Source of the DNA: Chloroflexota bacterium | GTDB lineage: Bacteria; Chloroflexota; Dehalococcoidia; Lucifugimonadales; UBA3495 | NCBI GenBank assembly: GCA_022562335.1 | Contig: JADFPM010000050.1 | Coordinates: forward strand, 1-12,503 | Direction: 5' to 3' | DNA: 12,503 bases | Shown: one piece after another, positions 1 to 6,175 of the stretch | Layout of the letters: the number at the start of each line of letters is the position of its first letter | How positions within the stretch are numbered: the first letter of the stretch is position 1 | Made by a program: the position numbers and the translations under genes | Notes under the pieces: generated by a model | The model's database searches: none | Told to the model about the DNA's origin: nothing | Seen by the model: only the letters and a program-made list of their open reading frames with translations

Positions 1-361
1 TGGTGATATCCCGGCCACCCAGGAGATAGGGATACACCTTGTGCCCGGATCCCGGCTTGCTGGTCCGGGGCCGCCGGTAGATCGCACGTAGTCCCATGAC
101 CCGCATCAAACGCTGGACGCGCTTCCGATTCACCGTGTGACCTTGCCTGCCAAGCCAGACCTTTATGCGTCTTGACCCATAGAAGGGTGTTGCCAGGTAC
201 TGCTCATCGATCTGCTTCATCAACACCAGGTCCTCCGGGCAAGTCCCTTTGCGCCGGTAGTGCAGGCTGGACCTGCTGATGTTCAGTAGAGCGCACTGCC
301 TCACTGTGGACAAGTCCGGGTGCCGGCGGTCGACCATCTCCCGCCGCCGCTCCCGGCTCAT
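1..361 (-). CDS. IS3-family transposase OrfB, N-terminal part (partial)
   Basis: This is the N-terminal 120 residues of the catalytic transposase subunit, which cuts and joins the IS ends after fusion with, or alongside, OrfA. The reading begins MSRERRREMVDRRHPDLSTV. It contains the features of the HTH_21 region before the integrase core: SSLHYRRKG at about residues 33-41, YGSRRIKVWL at about 62-71 and NRKRVQRLMRVMGL at about 78-91, then TSKPG and YPYLLGGRDIT. The DDE (rve) domain should follow but lies off the left edge. The ATG at 361 overlaps the orfA stop as ATGA. The frame is also open upstream of this ATG, so either translational coupling or a -1 frameshift producing OrfAB is possible. 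No premature stop is seen in the visible part. Confidence 0.88.
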   Translation of the reverse strand, partial: MSRERRREMVDRRHPDLSTVRQCALLNISRSSLHYRRKGTCPEDLVLMKQIDEQYLATPFYGSRRIKVWLGRQGHTVNRKRVQRLMRVMGLRAIYRRPRTSKPGSGHKVYPYLLGGRDIT

Positions 362-642
362 GGACCGAGCCTCTCCGCCAAGAAATCCCGCTCAACCTTC
401 AGTTGGCCGATCTGTTGGTAGAGCCGGGCGACAAGGACCTCATCGGACTTCTGACGTTTATCCCGATTCCCATCAAAGACACCGGCTGCTCCTTCCAACA
501 AGGACTTCTTCCAGGCTTGGATCTGGCCGGGATGTACCTCGTAACGGGCGGCCAATTGGGCCACCGTCTCCTCGCCCTTCACCGCCTCCAAGGCCACTTT
601 GGCCTTGAAGGATGGGCTGTGCTTCCTCCGTTCTTTCGACAT
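358..642 (-). CDS. IS3-family transposase OrfA (helix-turn-helix)
   Basis: This is the DNA-binding subunit of the IS3-type transposase, 94 residues from the chosen start and normal in length for the family. The N terminus MSKERRKHSPSFKAKVALEA and the following stretch with VAQLAARYEVHP and QIQAWKK form the HTH_8/transposase_8 helix-turn-helix at about residues 12-45. The C-terminal third (LYQQIGQLKVERDFLAERL) has the leucine spacing of the coiled coil used for OrfA/OrfAB contact. The ATG at 642 is chosen because AGGAG lies six bases upstream; an ATG at 660 would place this ribosome site inside the gene. The stop overlaps the orfB start by ATGA. Recognition rests on strong resemblance to IS3-group OrfA proteins. 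Confidence 0.88.
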   Translation of the reverse strand: MSKERRKHSPSFKAKVALEAVKGEETVAQLAARYEVHPGQIQAWKKSLLEGAAGVFDGNRDKRQKSDEVLVARLYQQIGQLKVERDFLAERLGP

Positions 643-767
643 GTCCCACTCCTTCTTCACAGCAACAGCTGCGTTTAGTTTAGGAGCAGAACTCTCACTT
701 AACCACCTGTCCGAATTTCCGGGTCCACCTCAGCCAGACCAAAACAAAACGAGGATAAGAAAGCGAA

Positions 768-1007
768 ATGTGCCGGAGCATAAAGGTATTGCGGACACCC
801 GTAGGCCAGCCCACAGATATGGAAATCCGGGAGGCTGCGCTTCAATTCGTGCGTAAGATCAGCGGCTACCGCCACCCATCTCAGGCAAATATAGCCGTCT
901 TCCAGGCGGCGGTGGATGATATCGCCTCGGCCTCCAAAACACTGCTGGTGTCTCTGATCCAAAAGGCCCCACCGCAACGGCCCCACGAGGGCGCTGTTCG
1001 GAAATAA
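768..1007 (+). CDS. DUF2277-type small conserved protein
   Basis: A 79-residue protein whose opening MCRSIKVLRTP and central EAALQFVRKISGYRHPSQAN match the DUF2277 pattern as I know it (MCRNIKxL..., followed by AALQYVRKxSGxxxPSxAN and a helix of AVDxIAxAxxxLL type). No function is established for the family, and none is inferred here. The conserved N-terminal MCR supports the ATG at 768 as the true start. The upstream ribosome site is weak (GAGGATAAG). The gene starts 36 bp beyond the tip of the IS3 element, so its native promoter may have been displaced or replaced by the insertion. It ends just before a strong hairpin terminator and converges with the VOC gene. Confidence 0.85.
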   Translation: MCRSIKVLRTPVGQPTDMEIREAALQFVRKISGYRHPSQANIAVFQAAVDDIASASKTLLVSLIQKAPPQRPHEGAVRK

Positions 1008-1012
1008 CAAGA

Positions 1013-1046
1013 AAACAACAGAGGGCCTCGCGGCCCTCTGTTGTTT
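1013..1046. terminator. Bidirectional intrinsic terminator between convergent genes
   Basis: A perfect 15-bp inverted repeat, AAACAACAGAGGGCC at 1013-1027 and its complement at 1032-1046, encloses a 4-base loop (TCGC). The GC-rich core is flanked by A-rich and T-rich arms, so on each strand the stem ends in a short U-rich tail (TTGTTT). It lies 5 bp after the DUF2277 stop and 41 bp after the VOC stop on the other strand, as expected for a shared terminator of two convergent genes. Confidence 0.92.
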
Positions 1047-1087
1047 CAACCCGTGATCCGTCCTCAGATCAGACGGATCAAGACCCT

Positions 1088-1477
1088 CTAAACCAAGACC
1101 CCGAAGCCGGACACGGTGCAAAGCTCGATGCGGTTGCCATCGGGATCTTCCAGGTAACAGGCCCGCTGGCCGTCGTGCCTGGTCTGTATCTCAGTGACCT
1201 CCACTCCCTTGCCTATCATGGCATCCCGGGCGGCGTCCAAGTCGTCGACCTCGAAAGCGGTGTGGTGGGAAGGTGCGGACGGGGCGTCGGGATTTTCGAT
1301 GATGTGCACCATGGCCCCGCTGGGAAGTTGCAGCCAGTACAGACGGTCACTATCCACCATCTTGGGGATCTGCTTCAGCCCCAGGGTCTCGGTGTACCAC
1401 TTCAACGCCGCGTCTTTGTTTTTCACATTGTAGGTGATGTGATTGATGTTCTTTAGCCGGATGGAGTCGTCGGACAT
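1088..1477 (-). CDS. VOC (glyoxalase/bleomycin-resistance/dioxygenase) superfamily protein
   Basis: A 129-residue single-module VOC protein with beta-alpha-beta-beta-beta modules of paired type. Residues INHITYNVKNKDAALKWYTE (about 11-30) form the first metal-ligand strand and helix, HHTAFEVDDLDAARD (71-85) the second, and DPDGNRIELC (111-120) the closing strand. Likely metal ligands are H13, H71 or H72 and E118, the usual VOC positions. Members may be lyases, isomerases, epimerases (e.g. methylmalonyl-CoA) or dioxygenases, and the sequence does not decide between them. The ATG at 1477 is preferred because GGGAGGCAGG lies about 10 bases upstream; an ATG at 1495 would put this ribosome site inside the gene. 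It is the last gene of the minus-strand run, ending at the shared terminator, 173 bp after the MFS gene. Confidence 0.85.
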   Translation of the reverse strand: MSDDSIRLKNINHITYNVKNKDAALKWYTETLGLKQIPKMVDSDRLYWLQLPSGAMVHIIENPDAPSAPSHHTAFEVDDLDAARDAMIGKGVEVTEIQTRHDGQRACYLEDPDGNRIELCTVSGFGVLV

Positions 1478-1593
1478 TTTTAGCCTGCCTCCCATTTGAG
1501 AATTCCGTCGAGCATAGAGTCAAAAAATCAGTCGTGGCCCATAATAGCAGGATTTGGCCCTGGGAGACCACTTCCACCCGGGAAATTCGATGT

Positions 1594-1621
1594 TAAGCGT
1601 GGATGCGGTAAGCGTGGATGC
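1594..1621. repeat. Short tandem duplication, 15-bp period
   Basis: TAAGCGTGGATGC occurs at 1594-1606 and again at 1609-1621, giving two copies with a 15-bp period in the 173-bp gap between the VOC and MFS genes. The rest of this gap shows no convincing gene or hairpin. The repeat may be a binding-site pair or simple replication slippage. Confidence 0.6.
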
Positions 1622-1650
1622 CCGGTTGGCCGCGGTGCGGTCTTACCGTA

Positions 1651-2919
1651 TCACCCTGCTGATGCGGCGCCCGAGGAGGTCGTTTCAGCCGCCTGCGGGG
1701 ACGCCGTTGGGGGCGGCGCTGGACGCCGGGCCAGCAAGAAGCAGACGGAGCTTATCAGATACAGCGGGACAAAAGCGATCAACACCAGCCCGTAGCCGCC
1801 GGTGGTGTCCCGCACCCAGCCGCTGAAAATGGGAGAGATGAAGAGGCCCACGTTGTGGAAAAGGCTCATCACCCCCATCAGGCTGGCGAACCTGGAACGG
1901 CCAAAGTAATTGCCCACCATGATCCAGTTGGGAGACGACATGCCCTCCACCACGGCCATGCCCACGATGAAAATGGGAACGCCGTAACGGGGCTCCAAAA
2001 GCCACAGCATAGCTAACGCAAGCGCTCCAACGTTCATGCCAACGAACAGCACGTGGCGCGGCGACACCACCCCTCCCGTCACCCCCAACACGAAGCGCAA
2101 CGGTATGGCCAGGACGAACATGAGGGTCACGTAATAGGCGGCCGACTGCTCGCTGACCTCCTTCCAGGCCAATAGGGGGAAAATGTGGACGATGATGGCA
2201 TTGGTGGCAGAGACCCGGGCCACGACCCCCGCCAGTATCAGCCAGAATGTCGGGGTGCGCAGGGCCTCTCGCACCGTGAATTCAACGGTGCCCGGTCTGG
2301 GACGGCCCCTTGGACCTGCTTCTCCTGCTCGGGGTGGGGGGGCGCTTCCGCCGTCGGGCTCCAAGCCCATGTCTTCGGGCCGGCTTCGTATCACCAGGGT
2401 AGCCGGTATCGTGATCAGGGCCACGAAGATACCGGTGTATAGGATGGTGTCCCGCCAACCCAGCTGGGTGATGCCCAGGTGCAGCAGCGGCATCACGATA
2501 GCCCCGCCTCCGGCGAAGGCGGTCATCAGGGTGGAAATGGCCACGGCCTTGCGCCGGACGAACCATTGGTTGACGGTGGCCATCAGGGTCTGGCCTAGAC
2601 CAGCGGTCTTGCCCAACGAGACGATGCCCACGTAGAGGATCACCAACTGCCAGTAGGTGTCCGCCCGGGACAGCAACATCAGCCCGATGCCGGCGGTCAG
2701 TCCACCGAACAGGATCATGGGGCGGGAGCCGAACTTGTCTACCAGCCAACCCACCAACGGGCTGCCCATACCTCCCTCCGCCCTGGCCAGGCTGAACACC
2801 AGGGACATGGAGGTATAACTGATACCCAGGTCGCTGCGAATGGGCTCGAAAAACCTGGGAAAGCCGCTGGAGATGGCGCCGTTTCCGAACATTCCCTGTA
2901 CGGAGGCGGCGGCCAGCAC
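1651..2919 (-). CDS. MFS transporter, oxalate/monocarboxylate (OFA/MCT-like) type
   Basis: An inner-membrane major-facilitator carrier of about 12 transmembrane segments, at least 422 residues long. Landmarks are the loop 2-3 signature GWLVDKFGSRPMILFGG (residues 57-73), the N-half helices up to LVIRSRPEDMGLEPDG (about 185) typical of the OFA/MCT group, a charged, Pro-rich central loop, and a second set of hydrophobic helices ending before a Ser/Ala-rich tail. Members usually import mono- or dicarboxylates, which suits a neighbouring acyl-CoA catabolic cluster; the actual substrate is unknown. The GTG at 2919 is the first standard start codon in frame, but the same frame continues upstream without a stop and encodes RRVFYGWW, the normal beginning of helix 1 in this family. 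The true start is therefore probably further right, perhaps a non-standard ATC at 2976 behind GAGGCAGG. Confidence 0.85.
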   Translation of the reverse strand: MLAAASVQGMFGNGAISSGFPRFFEPIRSDLGISYTSMSLVFSLARAEGGMGSPLVGWLVDKFGSRPMILFGGLTAGIGLMLLSRADTYWQLVILYVGIVSLGKTAGLGQTLMATVNQWFVRRKAVAISTLMTAFAGGGAIVMPLLHLGITQLGWRDTILYTGIFVALITIPATLVIRSRPEDMGLEPDGGSAPPPRAGEAGPRGRPRPGTVEFTVREALRTPTFWLILAGVVARVSATNAIIVHIFPLLAWKEVSEQSAAYYVTLMFVLAIPLRFVLGVTGGVVSPRHVLFVGMNVGALALAMLWLLEPRYGVPIFIVGMAVVEGMSSPNWIMVGNYFGRSRFASLMGVMSLFHNVGLFISPIFSGWVRDTTGGYGLVLIAFVPLYLISSVCFLLARRPAPPPTASPQAAETTSSGAASAG

Positions 2920-3088
2920 CCACCAGCCGTAAAAAACACGGCGAGGCCGCTTGGAACCTGGAACAGATGTGCCGATATTCCTGCCTCTATAAGAACGGCC
3001 GGTTAGGACCGAAAATTTGCATACTCAAGCCAAGCCGAGGCCGTTGATCTAGGCCGGGGCAACCGTCGTCGAGCCCGTGACCGCCGGG
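2920..3088. other. Gap between SDR-A and MFS genes, partly unannotated MFS N terminus
   Basis: The part from 2920 to about 2976 is in frame with the MFS gene on the minus strand and probably encodes its first residues (…KRPRRVFYGWW). Between about 2980 and 3088 no gene, strong hairpin or clear promoter is visible. The frame is closed by a TGA near 3025. Confidence 0.5.
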
Positions 3089-4039
3089 CTATGCCGTCGG
3101 AGCGTCCTCAACCGGCGCGGGAGCGGGATTCACCAACCCGGCCGCCAGAGCCGAGGGCACGATCTCTTCAAGTTCGTCCAGGGTCCACCGGCCGTCTTTG
3201 TGGATACTGCGTATCACGTGGCGGGGAGAATACAGGGTCATTGGCCAGCCGCTGGTCCCGATGACCTGGCCGGTGACCTGGCCACCCACTTCAGTGCAAA
3301 GGTAGACCACTTTGGGCGCGTTGTTCAACGGGTCTCGTGACTCCTGGGACGCCTCTTGGGACCGTCCGGCCATCTGCCCGCCGCCGATGACGCCCCGGGC
3401 CGCCCGAAGTTCCCGGGCCGTGTCGGGCACGGAGCCGGTCATCCGGGTTTGCCCGCCGGGATAGATGGCGTTGACGGTGATGCCGTGGGGAGCTAACTCC
3501 CGGGACAGGGACCGGACGAAACCAACCATCCCTTCTTTTGCCGCCGAATAGTTGGCCTGGCCGGTATTACCCAGACCCGAGCCCGACGAGAAAAGGCATA
3601 TCCGTCCGTACTTCTGATCGATCATGTGGGGCACGACGTGACGGACGGTATTGAACGCGCCTTTCAGGTGGACGGCCAGCACGGCATCCCACTCTTCTTC
3701 CGCCATGTTGAAGACCATGCGGTCCCTGAGGATGCCCGCCACATGGCAAAGGATGTCCACCTTACCATAGTTGTCGATGGCGGTCTTGATGATATCTCCG
3801 GCGCCGGTATAGGTCGCCACCGAGTCGTGGTTGGCGACGGCGACACCCCCGGCATCCCGGATCTCAGCCACCACTTCATCCGCGGGCGAGGCCGAGACGT
3901 CGGTGCCGTCCAGGTTTCCACCCAGGTCATTCACCACCACCGAGGCTCCCTCTTCCGCCAGAAGCATGGCGACGCCCCGGCCAATGCCCCGTCCCGACCC
4001 CGTGACGATCGCTACCCTGCCTTTTAGCCGCTCTCCCAT
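3089..4039 (-). CDS. SDR-A: NAD(P)-dependent short-chain dehydrogenase, (3R)-hydroxyacyl-CoA dehydrogenase-like
   Basis: A 316-residue classical SDR related in motif pattern to the dehydrogenase domain of peroxisomal multifunctional enzyme type 2/17beta-HSD4. The cofactor loop TGSGRGIG is at 13-20. VVVNDLGG at 34-41 has an acidic residue after strand 2, favouring NAD. HVAGIL at 99-104 replaces the usual NNAG. The active site has S151, Y164 and K168 (SSGSGLGNTGQANYSAAK), so it should be catalytically competent. The reaction is probably oxidation of a 3-hydroxyacyl-CoA or a similar secondary alcohol. A C-terminal extension with SIHKDGRWTLDELEEIVP follows the Rossmann core and is shared with SDR-B. 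AGGAG lies six bases before the ATG at 4039. It is 203 bp downstream of SDR-B and 169 bp before the MFS frame. Confidence 0.9.
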   Translation of the reverse strand: MGERLKGRVAIVTGSGRGIGRGVAMLLAEEGASVVVNDLGGNLDGTDVSASPADEVVAEIRDAGGVAVANHDSVATYTGAGDIIKTAIDNYGKVDILCHVAGILRDRMVFNMAEEEWDAVLAVHLKGAFNTVRHVVPHMIDQKYGRICLFSSGSGLGNTGQANYSAAKEGMVGFVRSLSRELAPHGITVNAIYPGGQTRMTGSVPDTARELRAARGVIGGGQMAGRSQEASQESRDPLNNAPKVVYLCTEVGGQVTGQVIGTSGWPMTLYSPRHVIRSIHKDGRWTLDELEEIVPSALAAGLVNPAPAPVEDAPTA

Positions 4040-4153
4040 CTCTGTCTCCTCTATGACTATGACGCCCGGTTTACGAACCTTTGATGCCCGGATATCTAAA
4101 TTGTCATCTAGTGCCTAGCTTTGCAAATACCCGTTAGAATCTTCCGTTCGCCC
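4040..4153. other. Leader region of SDR-A, no gene seen
   Basis: This stretch is the left part of the 203-bp gap between SDR-B and SDR-A. Apart from the SDR-A ribosome site it shows no open frame with a start, no convincing promoter boxes and no hairpin. The remainder of the gap holds the inverted repeat listed next. Confidence 0.4.
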
Positions 4154-4212
4154 TGAGCTTGTCGAAGGGTTCTTTCCCAGAAGGATGGTTCGACAAGCTC
4201 ACCACCAACGGG
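4144..4212. repeat. Dispersed-type inverted repeat (GAGCTTGTCGAA / TTCGACAAGCTC)
   Basis: TGAGCTTGTCGAA at 4154-4166 is matched by its exact complement TTCGACAAGCTCA at 4189-4201, a 13-bp stem with a 22-base spacer. The outer flanks (CCGTT at 4144-4148 and AACGGG at 4207-4212) extend the symmetry imperfectly. Variants of CCTTCGACAAGCTCAGG are, from general knowledge, scattered in many copies through intergenic regions of several environmental bacteria. This copy lies between SDR-B and SDR-A. It could fold into an RNA hairpin affecting read-through from SDR-B to SDR-A, or be a REP/MITE-like passenger. There is no U-tract, so it is not a standard terminator. Confidence 0.75.
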
Positions 4213-4242
4213 GTTGATGACGCTGATTTCTGCAAAGGCTCA

Positions 4243-5169
4243 TCAGCCGCCCATGCCCGCGGCGATCATCTTGGGGACCAGAACGTCCATCTCATCCATG
4301 GTGTACCGGCCCATCTTGTGGATGCTTCTCTCGATCTGGGGGTTGGAGTATAGGTAGATGCTGCCGCCCCGGACACCAAGGACGTAACCGTTGAGGTTGG
4401 GAACGAGGTCGGTGCACAGCAGCACCGCCAGGGGCGCCACGTTTTCCGCATCGTCGGGCGATCCGGCCCCTTCCCAACGGCGAATGGCCGGGGATGGGCC
4501 GATACCCGCCACGTCTTCGGGGGTGAGGCCGGCGCTTCCTTCCCGGTATTCCGACACCAATCCCGGAAAAAGCCGGGTCCGCGCCATGGCGGAGATGGCG
4601 TTGCAGGTGACCCCATATCTGCCCATATCCCTGGCCACCGTCCTGGTGAAGCCGACTATACCTTCGCTGGCGGCCGAATAGTTGGACGTGCCCACCGCTC
4701 CCAGGCCCGCATCGCTGGTCAGGTTGACGATCCGGCCGCTGCGTTGCTGCCGGAACAGGATGCAAGCAAACCGGGTGGGGGTGAAAAAGCCTTTGATGTT
4801 GTTATTGACCACCTCGTCCCAGTCCTCTTGGGTCATCTGATAGATCATCCGGTCCTTCATGATGGCGATGCTGTTGACCAGGATGTCCACCTTTCCGTAG
4901 GTGTCGGCCGCCGTTTGAACCACGCTCTCGCCGCCGGCCATCTCCATCACGTTTTCGTAATTGGCGGTAGCCTGGCCTCCCCGGTCCTGTATCTCGGAAA
5001 CCACGGTGTCGGCCGGGACGTGGGAAGCGCCGGTGCCGTCGACTTCGCAGCCCAGGTCGTTGACCACCACCGAAGCCCCTTCTTCGGCCAGCAGCAGAGC
5101 GATGCCCCGGCCGATGCCCCTTCCCCCGCCGGTGACCACGGCCACCTTTCCTTCCAAACGGTCAGCCAT
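4243..5169 (-). CDS. SDR-B: short-chain dehydrogenase paralogue with altered active site
   Basis: A 308-residue SDR clearly paralogous to SDR-A along its whole length. The cofactor loop TGGGRGIG (13-20) and VVVNDLG (34-40) are intact, so NAD binding is likely. The catalytic region is unusual. Y164 is present, but the residue four further on is S168 (YSAAS) where SDRs have Lys, read directly as codon AGC. T151 occupies the position of S151 in SDR-A, with S152 next to it. The NNAG motif is NSIA (99-102). The C-terminal extension SIHKMGRYTMDEMDVLVP matches SDR-A. It may be a non-catalytic partner of SDR-A, or an enzyme with changed chemistry. GGAGG lies seven bases before the ATG at 5169. It is 46 bp downstream of the PHP gene, probably in one transcript. 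Confidence 0.9.
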   Translation of the reverse strand: MADRLEGKVAVVTGGGRGIGRGIALLLAEEGASVVVNDLGCEVDGTGASHVPADTVVSEIQDRGGQATANYENVMEMAGGESVVQTAADTYGKVDILVNSIAIMKDRMIYQMTQEDWDEVVNNNIKGFFTPTRFACILFRQQRSGRIVNLTSDAGLGAVGTSNYSAASEGIVGFTRTVARDMGRYGVTCNAISAMARTRLFPGLVSEYREGSAGLTPEDVAGIGPSPAIRRWEGAGSPDDAENVAPLAVLLCTDLVPNLNGYVLGVRGGSIYLYSNPQIERSIHKMGRYTMDEMDVLVPKMIAAGMGG

Positions 5170-5215
5170 AAATCTTCCTCCGTCCTCGGTTGGCGAATAC
5201 TACTACACGCCCTTA

Positions 5216-5926
5216 TTAGGAGCCCAGGCGGTACTCCTGGGGATTTCCCAGGTGGAAACCCTCTTGGGGAACGTAATCCCCGGCCCGCAGCGCGTCCAAG
5301 AGGTCTCTTTCGTTGCGGATGTCACCCTGAAACAGCGTGGACCCCTTGCCCAGCCCGTTGACCGAGTGGGCGTCGCTGCCGCCGGTGCCCCGGCGGCCCA
5401 ATACGTGGGCCACTTCCTGGGCGAACCGGTTCTCCACCTCGCTGTTGGCCCCATTGACCACTTCTATCTCGTGCACCAGGCCGAATATGGGGTGAAGCGC
5501 GGCCTCTTCGGGGGTCGACGGCACGGTGGCCACATCTTCAAACAGAATGTTTTGGGAGTATACCCCCGGCAGATCGAAGAGGTAGCGGAATGGATGGGCC
5601 AGGATCATGACCCCGCCCACCCGGTCCACCTCTTGACGAAGTTTTTTCACCGTTTCGATGCCGCCGGTGAACCCGGTGACGTGCTCGCGCAACCCCAACG
5701 TGATGATATGCCCCAGAGGGGAGTAGTTTTCCAACGCCCGGACCAGGATGACGTCCTGGTCCCTGGCGAAGGCATCAAAGTCGGGCCGGGGCCATCCCAC
5801 GTGCTCGGTGACCATGATGCCGGTCAAGCCCACACGGGAAGCCTCCGCCACCATGTCCTCGGGGGTCAAGCTGCTGTCAGGACTTCCCTGGTTGGTGTGA
5901 ACGTGCAGGTCAAAGACCGAAGACAA
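5216..5926 (-). CDS. PHP-domain metal-dependent phosphoesterase-like protein
   Basis: A 236-residue protein of the polymerase-and-histidinol-phosphatase fold. The metal-binding motifs appear in the canonical order: HVHT (H8, H10), TEH (E41, H42), ALEN with a following GH (E66, H73), AHP (H111), EIEVVNG (E153, E155) and GSDAHS (D185, H187). All expected ligands are therefore present, so hydrolysis of a phosphoester, or a related metal-dependent hydrolysis, is plausible; the substrate is unknown. No polymerase or tRNA-transfer domain is attached. The chosen start is a TTG at 5926 with GGAGAGG close upstream; no ATG or GTG is available in frame before the HVHT motif. It is the first gene of the minus-strand run, about 40 bp behind a near-consensus promoter. 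Confidence 0.88.
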   Translation of the reverse strand: MSSVFDLHVHTNQGSPDSSLTPEDMVAEASRVGLTGIMVTEHVGWPRPDFDAFARDQDVILVRALENYSPLGHIITLGLREHVTGFTGGIETVKKLRQEVDRVGGVMILAHPFRYLFDLPGVYSQNILFEDVATVPSTPEEAALHPIFGLVHEIEVVNGANSEVENRFAQEVAHVLGRRGTGGSDAHSVNGLGKGSTLFQGDIRNERDLLDALRAGDYVPQEGFHLGNPQEYRLGS

Positions 5927-5966
5927 AGAGCCCTCTCCGTGGCAATTAAATCTATCCGGACCCCAG

Positions 5967-5986
5967 CGTATTTATAACGAAATACG
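5967..5986. promoter_or_regulatory. Palindrome over the minus-strand -10 box, possible operator
   Basis: CGTATTT at 5967-5973 and AAATACG at 5980-5986 form a 7-bp perfect inverted repeat with a 6-base centre. It overlaps the TATAAA of the minus-strand promoter. A dimeric repressor bound here would block that promoter. No regulator gene is in the window, so its use is inference. Confidence 0.5.
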
Positions 5987-5999
5987 TAGACCCAGTCAA
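5971..5999 (-). promoter_or_regulatory. Sigma70-type promoter for the PHP-SDR-SDR-MFS-VOC run
   Basis: Read on the minus strand: TTGACT at 5999-5994, a 17-base spacer, then TATAAA at 5976-5971. Each box differs from consensus at one position. The predicted transcript start is near 5964, giving a leader of about 38 bases before the TTG start of the PHP gene. It lies in a locally AT-rich patch of otherwise GC-rich DNA. Confidence 0.75.
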
Positions 6000-6007
6000 G
6001 GAATCCC

Positions 6008-6017
6008 CTTTTAAAAG
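6008..6017. promoter_or_regulatory. CTTTTAAAAG palindrome between divergent promoters
   Basis: A perfect 10-bp palindrome lies just upstream of both -35 boxes. It is followed at 6021-6040 by CCGGT and ACCGG arms with a 10-base centre. Both are candidate regulator sites for the divergent pair, though short enough to arise by chance. Confidence 0.3.
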
Positions 6018-6054
6018 CCGCCGGTTTCCGGTTCCACCGGGAGGGGCGCCACAC

Positions 6055-6083
6055 TTGACAACGGTGCCCGCAAACTGTACGTT
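6055..6083 (+). promoter_or_regulatory. Promoter for the acyl-CoA dehydrogenase array
   Basis: A perfect -35 TTGACA at 6055-6060, a 17-base spacer and a weaker -10 TACGTT at 6078-6083 precede ACAD1. The predicted transcript start near 6090 leaves a leader of about 86 bases. The -35 box is 56 bp from that of the opposite-strand promoter, so one bound regulator could influence both. Confidence 0.55.
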
Positions 6084-6175
6084 CGCAGGGTCAGAATCGA
6101 AGCTAGCCGGCCGGGATTGGCCATCGCTTGGTGGCGGTAAATCCCCAGCCGAGCCTCGATGACGGGAGGCCTGCA

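Larger units (their letters stand above)
1..732 (-). mobile_element. IS3-family insertion sequence, orfA-side end (partial, cut by window edge)
   Basis: The segment holds an orfA/orfB transposase pair on the minus strand. It is bounded on the right by a typical IS3-type tip: read on the minus strand from 732 inward it begins TGAGGTGGACCC and continues through GGAAATTCGGACAGG to about 705. IS3 ends usually start with TG and carry a similar GGAC-rich terminal repeat. The other end and the DDE catalytic part of orfB lie beyond position 1, so neither the matching inverted repeat nor a target-site duplication can be seen. The visible part shows no disabling mutation, so the copy may be intact. The right boundary is inferred from this motif. 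Confidence 0.85.

Noticed and set aside
699..1121. A 140-codon minus-strand frame over the IS tip, DUF2277 gene and terminator
   Set aside because: It crosses the IS boundary and a strong terminator and is antisense to DUF2277. It is not plausible as a gene.
1535..1560. A TATTAT -10-like sequence upstream of the VOC gene on the minus strand
   Set aside because: There is no acceptable -35 box at 16-18 bases, so it was not called as a promoter.
4961..5977. A 338-codon plus-strand frame across SDR-B and the PHP gene
   Set aside because: It runs antisense to two genes with complete motifs and crosses their boundary and promoter. It shows no domain.
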